Shown one piece after another: positions 1 to 6,433 of a DNA stretch of 10,875 bases. Positions within the stretch are counted from its first letter, which is position 1. Each line of letters opens with the position of its first letter. The notes beneath the pieces are model-generated. The model had not been told where the DNA came from. It searched no databases and saw only the letters and a list, made by a program, of their open reading frames with translations. This DNA is from Flavobacteriaceae bacterium (GTDB lineage Bacteria; Bacteroidota; Bacteroidia; Flavobacteriales; Weeksellaceae), in the NCBI GenBank assembly GCA_031273305.1, contig JAISSC010000173.1, positions 1-10,875 of the forward strand, read 5' to 3'. The translations under genes and the position numbers were made by a program.

Positions 1-104
1 GAGGAGTTCCTTACGATATTGCAAAAGAAGCATTACGTTTAGCTGCTCAGAAACTTCCGGTAAAGACCAAATTTGTCGTTGCTAACGATTTTGTACAACC
101 ATAA
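1..104 (+). CDS. rplP: 50S ribosomal protein L16, C-terminal end (partial)
   Basis: Only the last 33 codons and a TAA stop are present; the gene enters from the left edge, with codons in phase from base 3. The visible tail reads GVPYDIAKEALRLAAQKLP and then KTKFV, which matches the conserved end of L16, where an ALRLAAxKLP helix precedes a KTKFV strand. L16 binds 23S rRNA near the A site and the central protuberance of the large subunit. Its place directly before rpmC and rpsQ is the standard order of the S10-type operon, which supports the call. Eleven bases separate its stop from rpmC. The start and most of the protein lie outside the window, so full length and integrity cannot be judged. 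Confidence 0.93.
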   Translation, partial: GVPYDIAKEALRLAAQKLPVKTKFVVANDFVQP

Positions 105-115
105 AACTAAAATCG

Positions 116-292
116 ATGAAAGCAGTAGAAATTAGAAATTTAAGCCAGGAAGAAGTAAAAGCAAAATTAGCTGAAAAAAAAGCTGAATATGCAAAACTTA
201 GATTAGCGCATAAAGTATCTCCGATTGAAAATCCGATTCAGTTAAGAGAGATGAGAAAAACAATAGCAAGGCTGGCGACAGCCCTTAAGTAA
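116..292 (+). CDS. rpmC: 50S ribosomal protein L29
   Basis: This 58-codon gene fills the space between rplP and rpsQ. It begins MKAVEIRNLSQEEVKAKLAE and contains the IENPIQLREMRKTIARL segment typical of L29, a small two-helix protein at the peptide exit tunnel that contacts L23 and is part of the docking area for signal recognition particle and trigger factor. The ATG lies 11 bases after the rplP stop and is preceded by A-rich sequence without a Shine-Dalgarno motif. The protein ends ATALK. Relatives I recall carry about five more residues after this point, such as a KREL-type tail, so the C terminus looks slightly short. A gap of 31 bases, large for this operon, follows before rpsQ. Confidence 0.93.
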   Translation: MKAVEIRNLSQEEVKAKLAEKKAEYAKLRLAHKVSPIENPIQLREMRKTIARLATALK

Positions 293-323
293 TTAAAATA
301 TCCGAAAAGAATTAATTTCAACT

Positions 324-578
324 ATGGAAAGAAATTTAAGAAAAGAAAGAATCGGAGTAGTATCCAGCAATAAGATGGATAAAACCATTGTAGTAAGTGA
401 AACAACCAGAATGAAACACCCCAAATATGGTAAGTTCGTTCTGAAGACTAAAAAATATACTACTCACGATGAAAAAAACGAATGCAACGAGGGAGATACC
501 GTACGCATCATGGAAACTCGTCCATTGAGTAAAAGTAAAAGATGGAGATTAGTAGAAATTTTAGAAAGAGCTAAATAA
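324..578 (+). CDS. rpsQ: 30S ribosomal protein S17
   Basis: This 84-residue protein matches S17 in length and sequence. After an N-terminal MERNLRKERIGVV it shows the S17 pattern of SNKMDKTIVV near residue 15, KHPKYGKFV near residue 31, and the conserved ETRPLSKSKRWRLVEILE close to the C terminus. S17 is an OB-fold primary binder of 16S rRNA helices 7 and 11 and is needed for early assembly of the 5' domain. The order rpmC-rpsQ-rplN is conserved in nearly all bacteria. Two TAA codons stand in tandem at the end (576-581), and rplN begins seven bases after the first. No other interpretation is plausible. Confidence 0.97.
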   Translation: MERNLRKERIGVVSSNKMDKTIVVSETTRMKHPKYGKFVLKTKKYTTHDEKNECNEGDTVRIMETRPLSKSKRWRLVEILERAK

Positions 579-585
579 TAACGAG

Positions 586-954
586 ATGTTACAGACAGAA
601 TCAAGATTAAAAGTTGCAGATAATACGGGAGCTAAAGAAGCTCTGGTTATCAGAGTATTAGGAGGCTCAAGAAGAAGATATGCATCTGTAGGAGATAAAA
701 TTGTAGTAACCATTAAAGATGCTACTCCGTCAGGAAATGCAAAAAAAGGACAAGTATCAAAAGCAGTAATAGTAAGGACTAAAAAACCGGTAAGAAGAAA
801 AGACGGTTCCTATATTAGTTTTGAAGACAATGCCTGTGTGTTGTTGAATGCTGCAGGAGAAATGAGAGGAACCCGTGTTTTTGGCCCGGTTGCCAGAGAA
901 TTGCGCGATAAGGAGTACATGAAAATTATCTCATTAGCTCCGGAAGTATTATAA
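586..954 (+). CDS. rplN: 50S ribosomal protein L14
   Basis: The 122-residue product has the exact usual length of L14. It starts MLQTESRLKVADNTGAKEAL, which contains the L14 hallmark DNTGAK at residues 12-17. The middle carries VGDKIVVTIKDATP and a basic stretch KAVIVRTKKPVRRKDGSYI, and it ends REKEYMKII-like (RDKEYMKIISLAPEVL). L14 is a beta-barrel protein on the subunit interface of the large subunit. It forms bridges B5 and B8 to the small subunit and is the docking site for the silencing factor RsfS. The start follows the rpsQ stop by seven bases with no Shine-Dalgarno motif, in line with neighbouring starts. Nothing unusual was seen. Confidence 0.97.
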   Translation: MLQTESRLKVADNTGAKEALVIRVLGGSRRRYASVGDKIVVTIKDATPSGNAKKGQVSKAVIVRTKKPVRRKDGSYISFEDNACVLLNAAGEMRGTRVFGPVARELRDKEYMKIISLAPEVL

Positions 955-970
955 GCTAAATATAAGAAAA

Positions 971-1285
971 ATGGCAAAAGTTAAAATAAAAAAAGGCGAT
1001 AAAGTTCAAGTTCTTGCAGGAGCTTACAAAGGAAAGCAAGGACAGGTGTTAGTAGTTTATCCTGAAAAAAACAGGGCAATCGTTGAAGGAGTCAATATTG
1101 TTAAAAAGCATAAAAAACCCTCAGCAGAAAGTCCTCAAGGGAGCATTGTTGAAAAAGAAGCCTCTATTAATATTTCCAATCTGGCATTGCTGGACCCTAA
1201 ATCCGGGAAACCAACCAGAATAAGTTATAAAATAGAAGGGGATAAGAAAATTAGAGTTGCAACAAAATCAGGACAAGCAATTTAA
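971..1285 (+). CDS. rplX: 50S ribosomal protein L24
   Basis: This 104-residue basic protein has the KOW motif of L24 at the N terminus: KIKKGDKVQVLAGAYKGKQG at residues 5-24, followed by GQVLVVYPEKNRAIVEGVN. The remainder, with KKHKKPS and a late RISYKIEGDKKIRVATKSG, fits the family, which is about 100-110 residues long. L24 is an assembly initiator that binds domain I of 23S rRNA and sits beside the exit tunnel in the mature subunit. It lies between rplN (16-base gap) and rplE (15-base gap), its canonical place in the spc part of the cluster. The start is preceded by ATAAGAAAA, A-rich and without Shine-Dalgarno pairing. Confidence 0.97.
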   Translation: MAKVKIKKGDKVQVLAGAYKGKQGQVLVVYPEKNRAIVEGVNIVKKHKKPSAESPQGSIVEKEASINISNLALLDPKSGKPTRISYKIEGDKKIRVATKSGQAI

Positions 1286-1300
1286 TTAAATTAGAAGATT

Positions 1301-1852
1301 ATGCAATACATAGCAAGACCCAAAAAATTATATAACGAAAAGATCGTATCCGCTCTTAAAGAAGAATTTGGATACAAATCCGTGATGCAGGTTCCTAAAT
1401 TACAAAAAATTGTGATAAGTCAGGGGTTAGGTGCAGCAACAGCAGATAAAAAAATCGTAGATTACGCAATAGAAGAAATTTCTTTAATCGCCGGACAAAA
1501 AGCAGTTCCATGCCTGTCTAAAAAAGACGAAGCCGGGTTTAAATTAAGAAAAGGAATGCCTATCGGAGCGATGGTTACACTTAGAGGAGACAGAATGTAT
1601 GAATTTTTGGACAGGTTAATCACCACTGCTTTACCACGCGTTCGTGACTTTAACGGAATAAAGGCAGATGGATTTGACGGAAGAGGAAATTATACTCTGG
1701 GGATTACAGAACAAATTATATTTCCTGAAATAAATATAGATAAAGTAAAGAAAATTCAGGGAATGGATATTACCTTTGTGACCAATGCAAATACCGACAA
1801 AGAAGCAAAAGCGTTGTTATCCAGTTTTGGTTTACCATTTAAAAAGAACTAA
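1301..1852 (+). CDS. rplE: 50S ribosomal protein L5
   Basis: The 183-residue product has the usual L5 length. Recognisable stretches are KLQKIVISQGLGAA near residue 34, the AGQKAVPCLSKKDEAGFKLR segment near residue 64 (family form GQKPxxTxAKxSIAxFKLR), GMPIGAMVTLRGDRMYEFLDR, ALPRVRDFNGI, and the C-terminal GITEQIIFPEI and FVTNANTDKEAKALLSSFGLPF. L5 binds 5S rRNA with L18 and contacts the P-site tRNA and S13 across the subunit interface. In Escherichia coli the start of this gene carries the S8 translational repressor site of the spc operon; I see no obvious copy of that structure here, although a hairpin does occur before rpsH. Confidence 0.97.
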   Translation: MQYIARPKKLYNEKIVSALKEEFGYKSVMQVPKLQKIVISQGLGAATADKKIVDYAIEEISLIAGQKAVPCLSKKDEAGFKLRKGMPIGAMVTLRGDRMYEFLDRLITTALPRVRDFNGIKADGFDGRGNYTLGITEQIIFPEINIDKVKKIQGMDITFVTNANTDKEAKALLSSFGLPFKKN

Positions 1853-1861
1853 GTAAAATAT

Positions 1862-2131
1862 ATGGCAAAAGAATCAATGAAAGCGCGTGAGCGCAAAAGA
1901 GAAGCCCTCTCTGCTAAATATGCTGCTAAAAGAAAGGCTTTAAAAGAAGCCGGCGATTATGAAAGCCTTCAAAAGCTTCCGAAAAATTCCTCTCCGGTGA
2001 GGTTACATAACCGATGCAAACTTACGGGAAGACCAAGAGGGTATATGAGAGTTTTCGGGATTTCCAGGGTAACTTTCAGAGAGATGGCTAACGAAGGACT
2101 GATACCCGGAGTTAAAAAAGCCAGTTGGTAA
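1862..2131 (+). CDS. rpsN: 30S ribosomal protein S14, zinc-free form
   Basis: The product has 89 residues, the length of the long (E. coli-like) S14 rather than the short zinc-binding type of about 61. The N-terminal half is a basic helical region, AKESMKARERKREALSAKYA. The C-terminal half carries LPKNSSPVRLHNRCKLTGRPRG, then VFGISRVTFREMANEGLIPGVKKASW, which is the S14 signature. The CxxC pairs of zinc-binding S14 are absent; only one cysteine remains (RCKLTG). S14 assembles late into the 30S head with S3 and S10 and contacts A-site elements. Two tandem TAA stops end the gene (2129-2134). The 61-base gap that follows is the largest inside the operon. Confidence 0.97.
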   Translation: MAKESMKARERKREALSAKYAAKRKALKEAGDYESLQKLPKNSSPVRLHNRCKLTGRPRGYMRVFGISRVTFREMANEGLIPGVKKASW

Positions 2132-2145
2132 TAAAATAAATTGTG

Positions 2146-2184
2146 AATTTTAAAAGTAGAAGATAAATTCTATACTCTAAAATT
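2146..2184 (+). promoter_or_regulatory. Possible mRNA stem-loop before rpsH
   Basis: The only long gap within the operon contains an interrupted inverted repeat. AATTTTA (2146-2152) pairs with TAAAATT (2178-2184). Inside it AGT and AGAA (2155-2161) pair with TTCT and ACT (2168-2176), with a two-base bulge (2172-2173), small internal mismatches and a six-base GATAAA loop. Together this gives about 14 base pairs ending eight bases before the rpsH ATG. It is not a terminator, because an A-rich rather than T-rich stretch follows on this strand. A role in translation control or mRNA processing is inference only; A/T-rich DNA forms such repeats by chance fairly often. Confidence 0.35.
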
Positions 2185-2192
2185 AAAAAAAT

Positions 2193-2591
2193 ATGGTTAC
2201 AGATCCAATCGCAGATTACTTAACAAGAGTAAGAAATGCAATGATGGCAGGACACAAAGTAGTGGAGATTCCTGCATCGAGAATTAAAAAAGAGATTACT
2301 AAAATTCTCTTCGACCAAGGGTATATCCTTAATTATAAATTTGAAGACGGAACAGTGCAGGGTGTTATCAAAATCGCTTTAAAATACGATAAGATCACCA
2401 ATCTTCCCGCCATCAAAAGTATACAGAGAGCTTCAAAACCGGGGTTAAGAAAATATGCCGGTTCTAAAGAACTTCCGAGAGTGTTAAATGGACTAGGTAT
2501 CGCTATAATCTCAACTTCCAAAGGAGTAATGACTGACAAGAAAGCACGTCAGGAAAATGTAGGAGGAGAGGTAATTTGTTATGTTTATTAA
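2193..2591 (+). CDS. rpsH: 30S ribosomal protein S8
   Basis: This 132-residue product begins MVTDPIADYLTRVRNAMMAG, the classic S8 start, and ends with the S8 signature STSKGVMTDKKAR followed by NVGGEVICYVY (family form GGExLCxVW). S8 is a primary 16S rRNA binder of the central domain (helices 20-21-25). In E. coli it also represses translation of the spc operon through a mimic of its rRNA site. The start is fixed by the family N terminus and lies just after an A-rich run, downstream of a possible hairpin at 2146-2184. Its 3' end contains AGGAGGAGAGG (2561-2571), which looks like a Shine-Dalgarno sequence but encodes the conserved GGE residues. rplF starts 11 bases downstream. Confidence 0.97.
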   Translation: MVTDPIADYLTRVRNAMMAGHKVVEIPASRIKKEITKILFDQGYILNYKFEDGTVQGVIKIALKYDKITNLPAIKSIQRASKPGLRKYAGSKELPRVLNGLGIAIISTSKGVMTDKKARQENVGGEVICYVY

Positions 2592-2602
2592 AAATTGAAG
2601 AA

Positions 2603-3148
2603 ATGTCAAGAATAGGTAAAGCAATTATAAATATTCCTACAGGTACTGCAGTTGATTATAAAGATAATGTAGTTACGGTTAAAGGAAAAAACGGAGAACT
2701 GAATCAGGAACTTACAGGAGGGATCACTTTAAAAATAGAAGATGCCCAAATTACGGTAGAACGTCCTTCAGACAATAAAGACCACAGGGCTTTGCACGGA
2801 TTGTACAGGGCTTTGATCAATAACATGATAGTAGGTGTTTCCGAAGGATTTACAAAAAAACTGGAATTAGTAGGAGTAGGATACAGAGCCTCCAATCAAG
2901 GACAAAAACTGGAATTAGCTTTGGGTTTTTCCCATTTGGTAGTATTGGAACTCCCACAGGAGATAAAAGTAGAAACTTTAACAGAAAAAGGTAAAAATCC
3001 GATAATTACTCTAACTTCGCACGATAAATACCTATTAGGTATGGTTTGCGCGAAGATACGGTCACTACGTAAACCGGAGCCTTATAAAGGAAAAGGAGTA
3101 AGATTTGTAGGAGAACAAATTAGAAGAAAAGCAGGTAAATCTGCATAA
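2603..3148 (+). CDS. rplF: 50S ribosomal protein L6
   Basis: I place the start at the ATG at 2603, giving 181 residues beginning MSRIGKAIINIPTGTAVDY, because L6 proteins begin with MSRIGK. The frame is open upstream to a TTG at 2576, which would add nine residues and overlap rpsH; that extension has no family support. L6 has two similar domains. The first half carries VTVKGKNGEL and DHRALHGLYRALINNMIVGV, then EGFTKKLELVGVGYRA. The C terminus has KPEPYKGKGVRF and GEQIRRKAGKSA, the L6 signature. The protein sits near the sarcin-ricin loop and the GTPase centre of the large subunit. Gaps to neighbours are 11 and 13 bases. Confidence 0.96.
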   Translation: MSRIGKAIINIPTGTAVDYKDNVVTVKGKNGELNQELTGGITLKIEDAQITVERPSDNKDHRALHGLYRALINNMIVGVSEGFTKKLELVGVGYRASNQGQKLELALGFSHLVVLELPQEIKVETLTEKGKNPIITLTSHDKYLLGMVCAKIRSLRKPEPYKGKGVRFVGEQIRRKAGKSA

Positions 3149-3161
3149 AAAATATTGAGTT

Positions 3162-3518
3162 ATGGCATTAACTAAAAGAGAAAAAAGAATAAGAGTTAAA
3201 AGAAGAGTTCGTAAAAATATCTTCGGTACTGCTGAAAAACCTCGTTTATCAGTGTACAGAAGCAATAAAGAGATTTACGCTCAACTTATAGATGATAATT
3301 CAGGCAAAACCTTAGCTTTCGCTTCATCGCGAGAGAAAGAAGTTGTCGGAGAAAAAGGAACTAAGACCGAAATTTCTACCTTAGTCGGTAAAAAATTAGC
3401 GGAAAAAGCCCAAACAGCAGGTATAGAAACTGTAGTTTTTGACAGGAACGGATTTATTTATCACGGCAGAGTTAAGGCTTTAGCTGAAGGTGCCAGAGAA
3501 GGAGGTTTAAAATTTTAA
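3162..3518 (+). CDS. rplR: 50S ribosomal protein L18
   Basis: The 118-residue protein has the standard L18 length. It opens with a very basic tail, ALTKREKRIRVKRRVRKNIF, followed by EKPRLSVYRSNKEIYAQLID, the L18 signature RLSVxRSxxxIYAQxID. The C-terminal part, FDRNGFIYHGRVKALAEGAR with a final GGLKF, matches FDRxGxxYHGRVxALAxxAREGGLxF. L18 binds 5S rRNA together with L5 and L25-type proteins and attaches it to the central protuberance. It is in its standard place between rplF and rpsE. The TAA stop overlaps an ATG at 3518 that opens only an 11-codon frame, so that ATG is not taken as a gene start; rpsE begins at 3531. Confidence 0.97.
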   Translation: MALTKREKRIRVKRRVRKNIFGTAEKPRLSVYRSNKEIYAQLIDDNSGKTLAFASSREKEVVGEKGTKTEISTLVGKKLAEKAQTAGIETVVFDRNGFIYHGRVKALAEGAREGGLKF

Positions 3519-3530
3519 TGCATTTAGAAT

Positions 3531-4052
3531 ATGTTAGGAATAAAAAATATTGAAAGAGTAAAACCCGGAGGGTTAGAACTTGTAGACCGTTTAGTCGGTG
3601 TGCAAAGAGTAACCAAAGTAACCAAAGGAGGCAGGGCTTTCGGATTTTCAGCTATTGTTGTGGTAGGAGATGAAAAAGGAGTAGTAGGGTTCGGATTAGG
3701 TAAATCCAAAGAAGTTACAAGTGCAATTTCCAAAGCCATTGAAGACGCCAAGAAGAACCTTGTGAGAGTTCCCATATTAAATGGTTCACTCCCACATGAG
3801 CAGTCAGCCAAATACGGAGGAGCAGATGTATTCATTCGTCCGGCTTCACACGGTACAGGATTGATCGCCGGAGGTGCGGTTCGTGCCGTATTAGAATCCG
3901 CAGGAATCAAAGACGTACTTTCCAAATCCAAAGGGTCATCAAACCCTCACAATGTGGTGAAGGCTACGGTTAAAGCATTATTAAACCTTAGAAGTGCAGA
4001 AACCATTGCACAACAAAGAGGAATTTCACTTTCTAAAGTATTTAAAGGATAA
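3531..4052 (+). CDS. rpsE: 30S ribosomal protein S5
   Basis: The product has 173 residues. Residues 20-80 form the dsRBD-like N-terminal domain, with QRVTKVTKGGRAFGFSAIVV and the glycine-rich loop GDEKGVVGFGLGKSKEV. Residues 95-165 form the second alpha/beta domain, with GGADVFIRPASHGTGLIAGG and AVRAVLESAGIKDVLSKSKG. S5 lies on the solvent side of the 30S near the mRNA entry channel and contacts S4 and S8; changes in S5 affect decoding accuracy. The gene stands between rplR and rpmD as in other bacteria. Its last codons AAAGGA (4044-4049) form the only reasonable Shine-Dalgarno-like match before a downstream start in this operon, seven bases ahead of rpmD. Confidence 0.97.
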   Translation: MLGIKNIERVKPGGLELVDRLVGVQRVTKVTKGGRAFGFSAIVVVGDEKGVVGFGLGKSKEVTSAISKAIEDAKKNLVRVPILNGSLPHEQSAKYGGADVFIRPASHGTGLIAGGAVRAVLESAGIKDVLSKSKGSSNPHNVVKATVKALLNLRSAETIAQQRGISLSKVFKG

Positions 4053-4056
4053 AAAC

Positions 4057-4233
4057 ATGGCAACGATAAAAATAACTTTAAAAAGAAGTTCAATAAAAAG
4101 ACCTAAAAACCAAAAGCTGACTTTAGAAGCCTTAGGTTTGACAAAGTTGAACAAAACCGTTGAACATGAAGCAACCCCACAAATATTGGGAATGGTTGCG
4201 GTCGTAAAACATTTAGTAACTGTTGAAGAATAA
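4057..4233 (+). CDS. rpmD: 50S ribosomal protein L30
   Basis: The 58-residue product reads MATIKITLKRSSIKRPKNQK followed by LTLEALGLTKLNKTVEHEAT and ends with MVAVVKHLVTVEE. This matches bacterial L30 (about 58-60 residues): an initial strand, the RSxIxRPxxQKxTLxALGLxKxNxxVxxxxTPxxxGM pattern and a closing helix and strand. The open frame extends upstream to 3994 inside rpsE, adding 21 residues; I reject that start because L30 always begins at the MxxIKITL strand. L30 binds 23S rRNA domain II on the back of the large subunit. It starts four bases after rpsE, with AAAGGA at seven bases spacing, and ends in tandem TAA codons. Confidence 0.96.
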   Translation: MATIKITLKRSSIKRPKNQKLTLEALGLTKLNKTVEHEATPQILGMVAVVKHLVTVEE

Positions 4234-4239
4234 TAAGAT

Positions 4240-4689
4240 ATGAACTTACATACTTTAAAACCTGCAAAAGGTTCAACACATAATAGTAAAAGACTAGGCA
4301 GAGGACAAGGAAGCGGAAAAGGAGGAACTTCTACCAAAGGACATAAAGGAGATAAATCCCGTTCAGGACACAAAGACAAAATTGGTTTTGAAGGAGGACA
4401 AATGCCTTTGCAAAGAAGAGTCCCTAAATTCGGATTTAAAAATATCAATAGAAAAGAATATATAGGTGTAAATCTGGATACCATTCAGAATCTGATCGAT
4501 TCTAAAAAAGTTTCCGGAGAGATCACCAAAGAAGTATTAGTCCAAAATGGTTTAACTTCTAAAAAAGATTTAGTGAAAATACTCGGACGAGGAGAATTAA
4601 AATCAGCAGTAACAATTACGGTTGATAAATATACTAAAACAGCAAAAGAAGCAATAGAAAAAGCAGGAGGGCAAGCTAATACCTTATAA
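4240..4689 (+). CDS. rplO: 50S ribosomal protein L15
   Basis: This 149-residue protein begins MNLHTLKPAKGSTHNSKRLG and continues with the glycine-rich, basic RGQGSGKGGTSTKGHKGDKS run and then FEGGQMPLQRRVPKFGFKN, the exact L15 N-terminal pattern. That extended tail reaches deep into 23S rRNA. The C-terminal globular part has VNLDTIQNL, VLVQNGLTSKKDLVKILGRG and VDKYTKTAKEAIEKAGG, again as in the family. L15 is a late-assembling large-subunit protein. It directly precedes secY (seven bases), the conserved arrangement in the spc operon. Length matches the usual 145-150 residues and nothing appears broken. Confidence 0.97.
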   Translation: MNLHTLKPAKGSTHNSKRLGRGQGSGKGGTSTKGHKGDKSRSGHKDKIGFEGGQMPLQRRVPKFGFKNINRKEYIGVNLDTIQNLIDSKKVSGEITKEVLVQNGLTSKKDLVKILGRGELKSAVTITVDKYTKTAKEAIEKAGGQANTL

Positions 4690-4696
4690 ACAGAGC

Positions 4697-6076
4697 ATGA
4701 AAGGATTTTTACAAACAGTAAAGAATATCTGGAGCATTAAAGAATTAAGAGATAAACTTATCTTTACCATCTCCCTGATATTAGTGTACAGGTTCGGAAC
4801 CCACGTTCCGCTTCCTGCTATTAATATGGTGGAAGTAGGTAACATTCTTGAGACTTATAAACAAAACGGAGGAAACCAACAAGCCTCAGGTTTGTTGAGT
4901 TTACTATCCTCTTTCACCGGAGGAGCCTTCAGTAAAGCCTCTATTTTAGCTCTGGGTATTATGCCGTATATCTCTGCCTCCATTGTAGTACAGTTGATGG
5001 GATTAGCAATTCCGTACATTCAAAAATTACAAAAAGAAGGAGAAAGCGGACGTAAGACGGTTAATCAAATCACACGATGGTTAACCATTTTAATATGTTT
5101 GATTCAGGCTCCCGCTTACTTAACATCTATTACTCAGGTATTCCTGCCGGTAGATCAGTTTAGCCGGGCGTATCTGGTTGATCCTAACAATGTGTTGCTA
5201 TTCTGGGTTCCAAGTATCGTTATTTTGATTTCAGGCACTATTTTTGCGATGTGGATGGGAGAAAAAATAACCGACAAAGGAATAGGAAACGGAATATCCA
5301 TTTTGATAATGGTAGGTATATTAGCCGGTTTCCCCACAGCATTCGTACAAGAAGTAGGAATCCAAATGGGGGATACGGGAAGTGGTTTGATTATGGTATT
5401 CATAGAAGCCGTAGTCTGGTTGTTGGTTATTGTACTATGTATTATGTTGACAGTAGCAGTGAGGAAAGTTCCCGTTCAATACGTAAGCAGGACAAAATCC
5501 GGGTCTTTCCGTTCCATCACTAATGCCGCAAGACAATACATACCATTAAAAGTAAATGCAGCAGGAGTTATGCCCATCATTTTTGCTCAGGCATTAATGT
5601 TCATACCCGGTTTGCTCGTGCCATCAGACGCAAAAACAAATACGTTCTGGGCAGGATTCGGACAGGTATTTAGCTGGCAATATAATCTCTTGTTTGCAAT
5701 ATTAATTATTGTGTTTACTTTCTTTTATACGGCGATTACTATTCCTGTAAATCAAATGGCTGATGATTTAAAAAGGAATGGGGGATTGATTCCCCGAGTA
5801 AAACCCGGAAAAGAAACAGCAGATTTCTTAGATGATATTTTATCTAAGATTACTTTGCCAGGAGCTGTTTATCTGGCTCTTATTGCAGTTCTTCCCGCTA
5901 TTGTCAAAATGGTTGGTCTCACCGCAACCGATCAGTTTGCATTATTTTTTGGAGGAACTTCCTTATTAATTATGGTAGGAGTATTATTGGATACAGTGCA
6001 GCAGATTAATACTTATTTATTAAATCATCACTACGATGGTCTAATGCAGTCAAGATTAAGTAGGAATTCGCATTAA
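4697..6076 (+). CDS. secY: Preprotein translocase subunit SecY
   Basis: SecY forms the protein-conducting channel of the inner membrane and works with SecE, SecG, SecA and ribosomes. The 459-residue product is slightly longer than the E. coli protein (443). I can place ten hydrophobic segments near residues 22-38, 82-104, 128-148, 166-186, 197-217, 231-254, 288-306, 331-351, 386-406 and 414-434, with the plug helix region (GLLSLLSSFTGGAFSK) near 65-80. Signature pieces are YRFGTHVPLP, LGIMPYISASIVVQLM, GEKITDKGIGNGISILI, VPVQYVSR and, in the last large cytosolic loop, QMADDLKRNGGLIPRVKPGK. The loop between segment 1 and the plug is glutamine- and asparagine-rich (YKQNGGNQQAS). infA follows after six bases with no adk or map between. 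Confidence 0.98.
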   Translation: MKGFLQTVKNIWSIKELRDKLIFTISLILVYRFGTHVPLPAINMVEVGNILETYKQNGGNQQASGLLSLLSSFTGGAFSKASILALGIMPYISASIVVQLMGLAIPYIQKLQKEGESGRKTVNQITRWLTILICLIQAPAYLTSITQVFLPVDQFSRAYLVDPNNVLLFWVPSIVILISGTIFAMWMGEKITDKGIGNGISILIMVGILAGFPTAFVQEVGIQMGDTGSGLIMVFIEAVVWLLVIVLCIMLTVAVRKVPVQYVSRTKSGSFRSITNAARQYIPLKVNAAGVMPIIFAQALMFIPGLLVPSDAKTNTFWAGFGQVFSWQYNLLFAILIIVFTFFYTAITIPVNQMADDLKRNGGLIPRVKPGKETADFLDDILSKITLPGAVYLALIAVLPAIVKMVGLTATDQFALFFGGTSLLIMVGVLLDTVQQINTYLLNHHYDGLMQSRLSRNSH

Positions 6077-6082
6077 TAATAT

Positions 6083-6298
6083 ATGGCAAAACAGAAACAT
6101 ATAGAACAAGACGGAACAATCATCGAAGCATTGTCCAACGCAATGTTTAGAGTTGAATTAGAAAACGGACATATTTTAACCGCACATATTTCAGGTAAGA
6201 TGAGAATGCATTACATCAAATTATTACCCGGCGATAGAGTAAGATTAGAAATGTCCCCGTATGATTTATCCAAAGGAAGAATAACTTTCAGATATTAA
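6083..6298 (+). CDS. infA: Translation initiation factor IF-1
   Basis: The 71-residue product is a single S1-like OB fold of the usual IF-1 length. It reads MAKQKHIEQDGTIIEALSNA, then MFRVELENGHILTAHISGKM, then HYIKLLPGDRVRLEMSPYDL and ends SKGRITFRY. The motifs FRVELENGH, HISGKMRMHYI and PGDRVxxExSPYDLxxGRIxFRx are diagnostic. IF-1 binds the 30S A site, cooperates with IF-2 and IF-3, and helps choose the initiator tRNA. It sits between secY and rpmJ, as expected for Bacteroidota, six bases after the first of two tandem secY stop codons. The start has no Shine-Dalgarno sequence. Confidence 0.98.
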   Translation: MAKQKHIEQDGTIIEALSNAMFRVELENGHILTAHISGKMRMHYIKLLPGDRVRLEMSPYDLSKGRITFRY

Positions 6299-6312
6299 AA
6301 ATTAGAAAGAAC

Positions 6313-6429
6313 ATGAAAATTAGAGCATCACTTAAAAAAAGAAGTTCAGATGATATAGTTGTAAGACGAAAAGGACGTCTGTACATCATAAACAAAAAGA
6401 ATCCTAAATTTAAACAAAGACAAGGTTAG
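6313..6429 (+). CDS. rpmJ: 50S ribosomal protein L36, lacking all zinc ligands
   Basis: This 38-codon gene lies between infA and rpsM. Its product reads MKIRASLKKRSSDDIVVRRK and ends GRLYIINKKNPKFKQRQG, the full length and pattern of L36. L36 is a small protein of the large subunit that contacts 23S rRNA near L6. In the zinc-binding form the ligands are cysteines at about positions 11, 14 and 27 and a histidine near 33. Here these are S11, D14, N27 and F33, so no zinc site is possible. Relatives I recall from Flavobacteriia often keep one cysteine, which is also gone. It is the only gene in the operon that ends in TAG. rpsM starts four bases later. Confidence 0.95.
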   Translation: MKIRASLKKRSSDDIVVRRKGRLYIINKKNPKFKQRQG

Positions 6430-6433
6430 TACT

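Noticed and set aside
2576..2602. Alternative TTG start for L6, nine codons upstream, with AGGAGG nine bases before it
   Set aside because: The AGGAGG encodes the conserved GGE residues of S8, the organism does not appear to use Shine-Dalgarno initiation, and L6 proteins begin MSRIGK, which places the start at 2603.
3518..3553. ATG overlapping the rplR stop codon, opening a short frame before rpsE
   Set aside because: It encodes only 11 codons in a different frame and matches nothing; S5 starts cleanly at 3531.
3524..3931. Antisense open frame of 135 codons opposite rpsE
   Set aside because: It is a shadow of the S5 gene: the plus-strand protein is a clear family member and the minus-strand translation resembles nothing.
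3994..4056. Upstream extension of L30 by 21 residues inside rpsE
   Set aside because: The extra residues have no L30 character and overlap rpsE; the family begins at the MATIKITL strand, so the ATG at 4057 is the start.
4026..4484. Antisense open frame of 152 codons opposite rpmD and rplO
   Set aside because: It spans two unrelated, well-identified plus-strand genes and its leucine-, proline- and cysteine-rich translation is typical of shadow frames.
5251..5523. Second plus-strand frame of 90 codons inside secY
   Set aside because: It lies wholly inside the SecY coding region and is rich in arginine, asparagine and serine without any recognisable motif.
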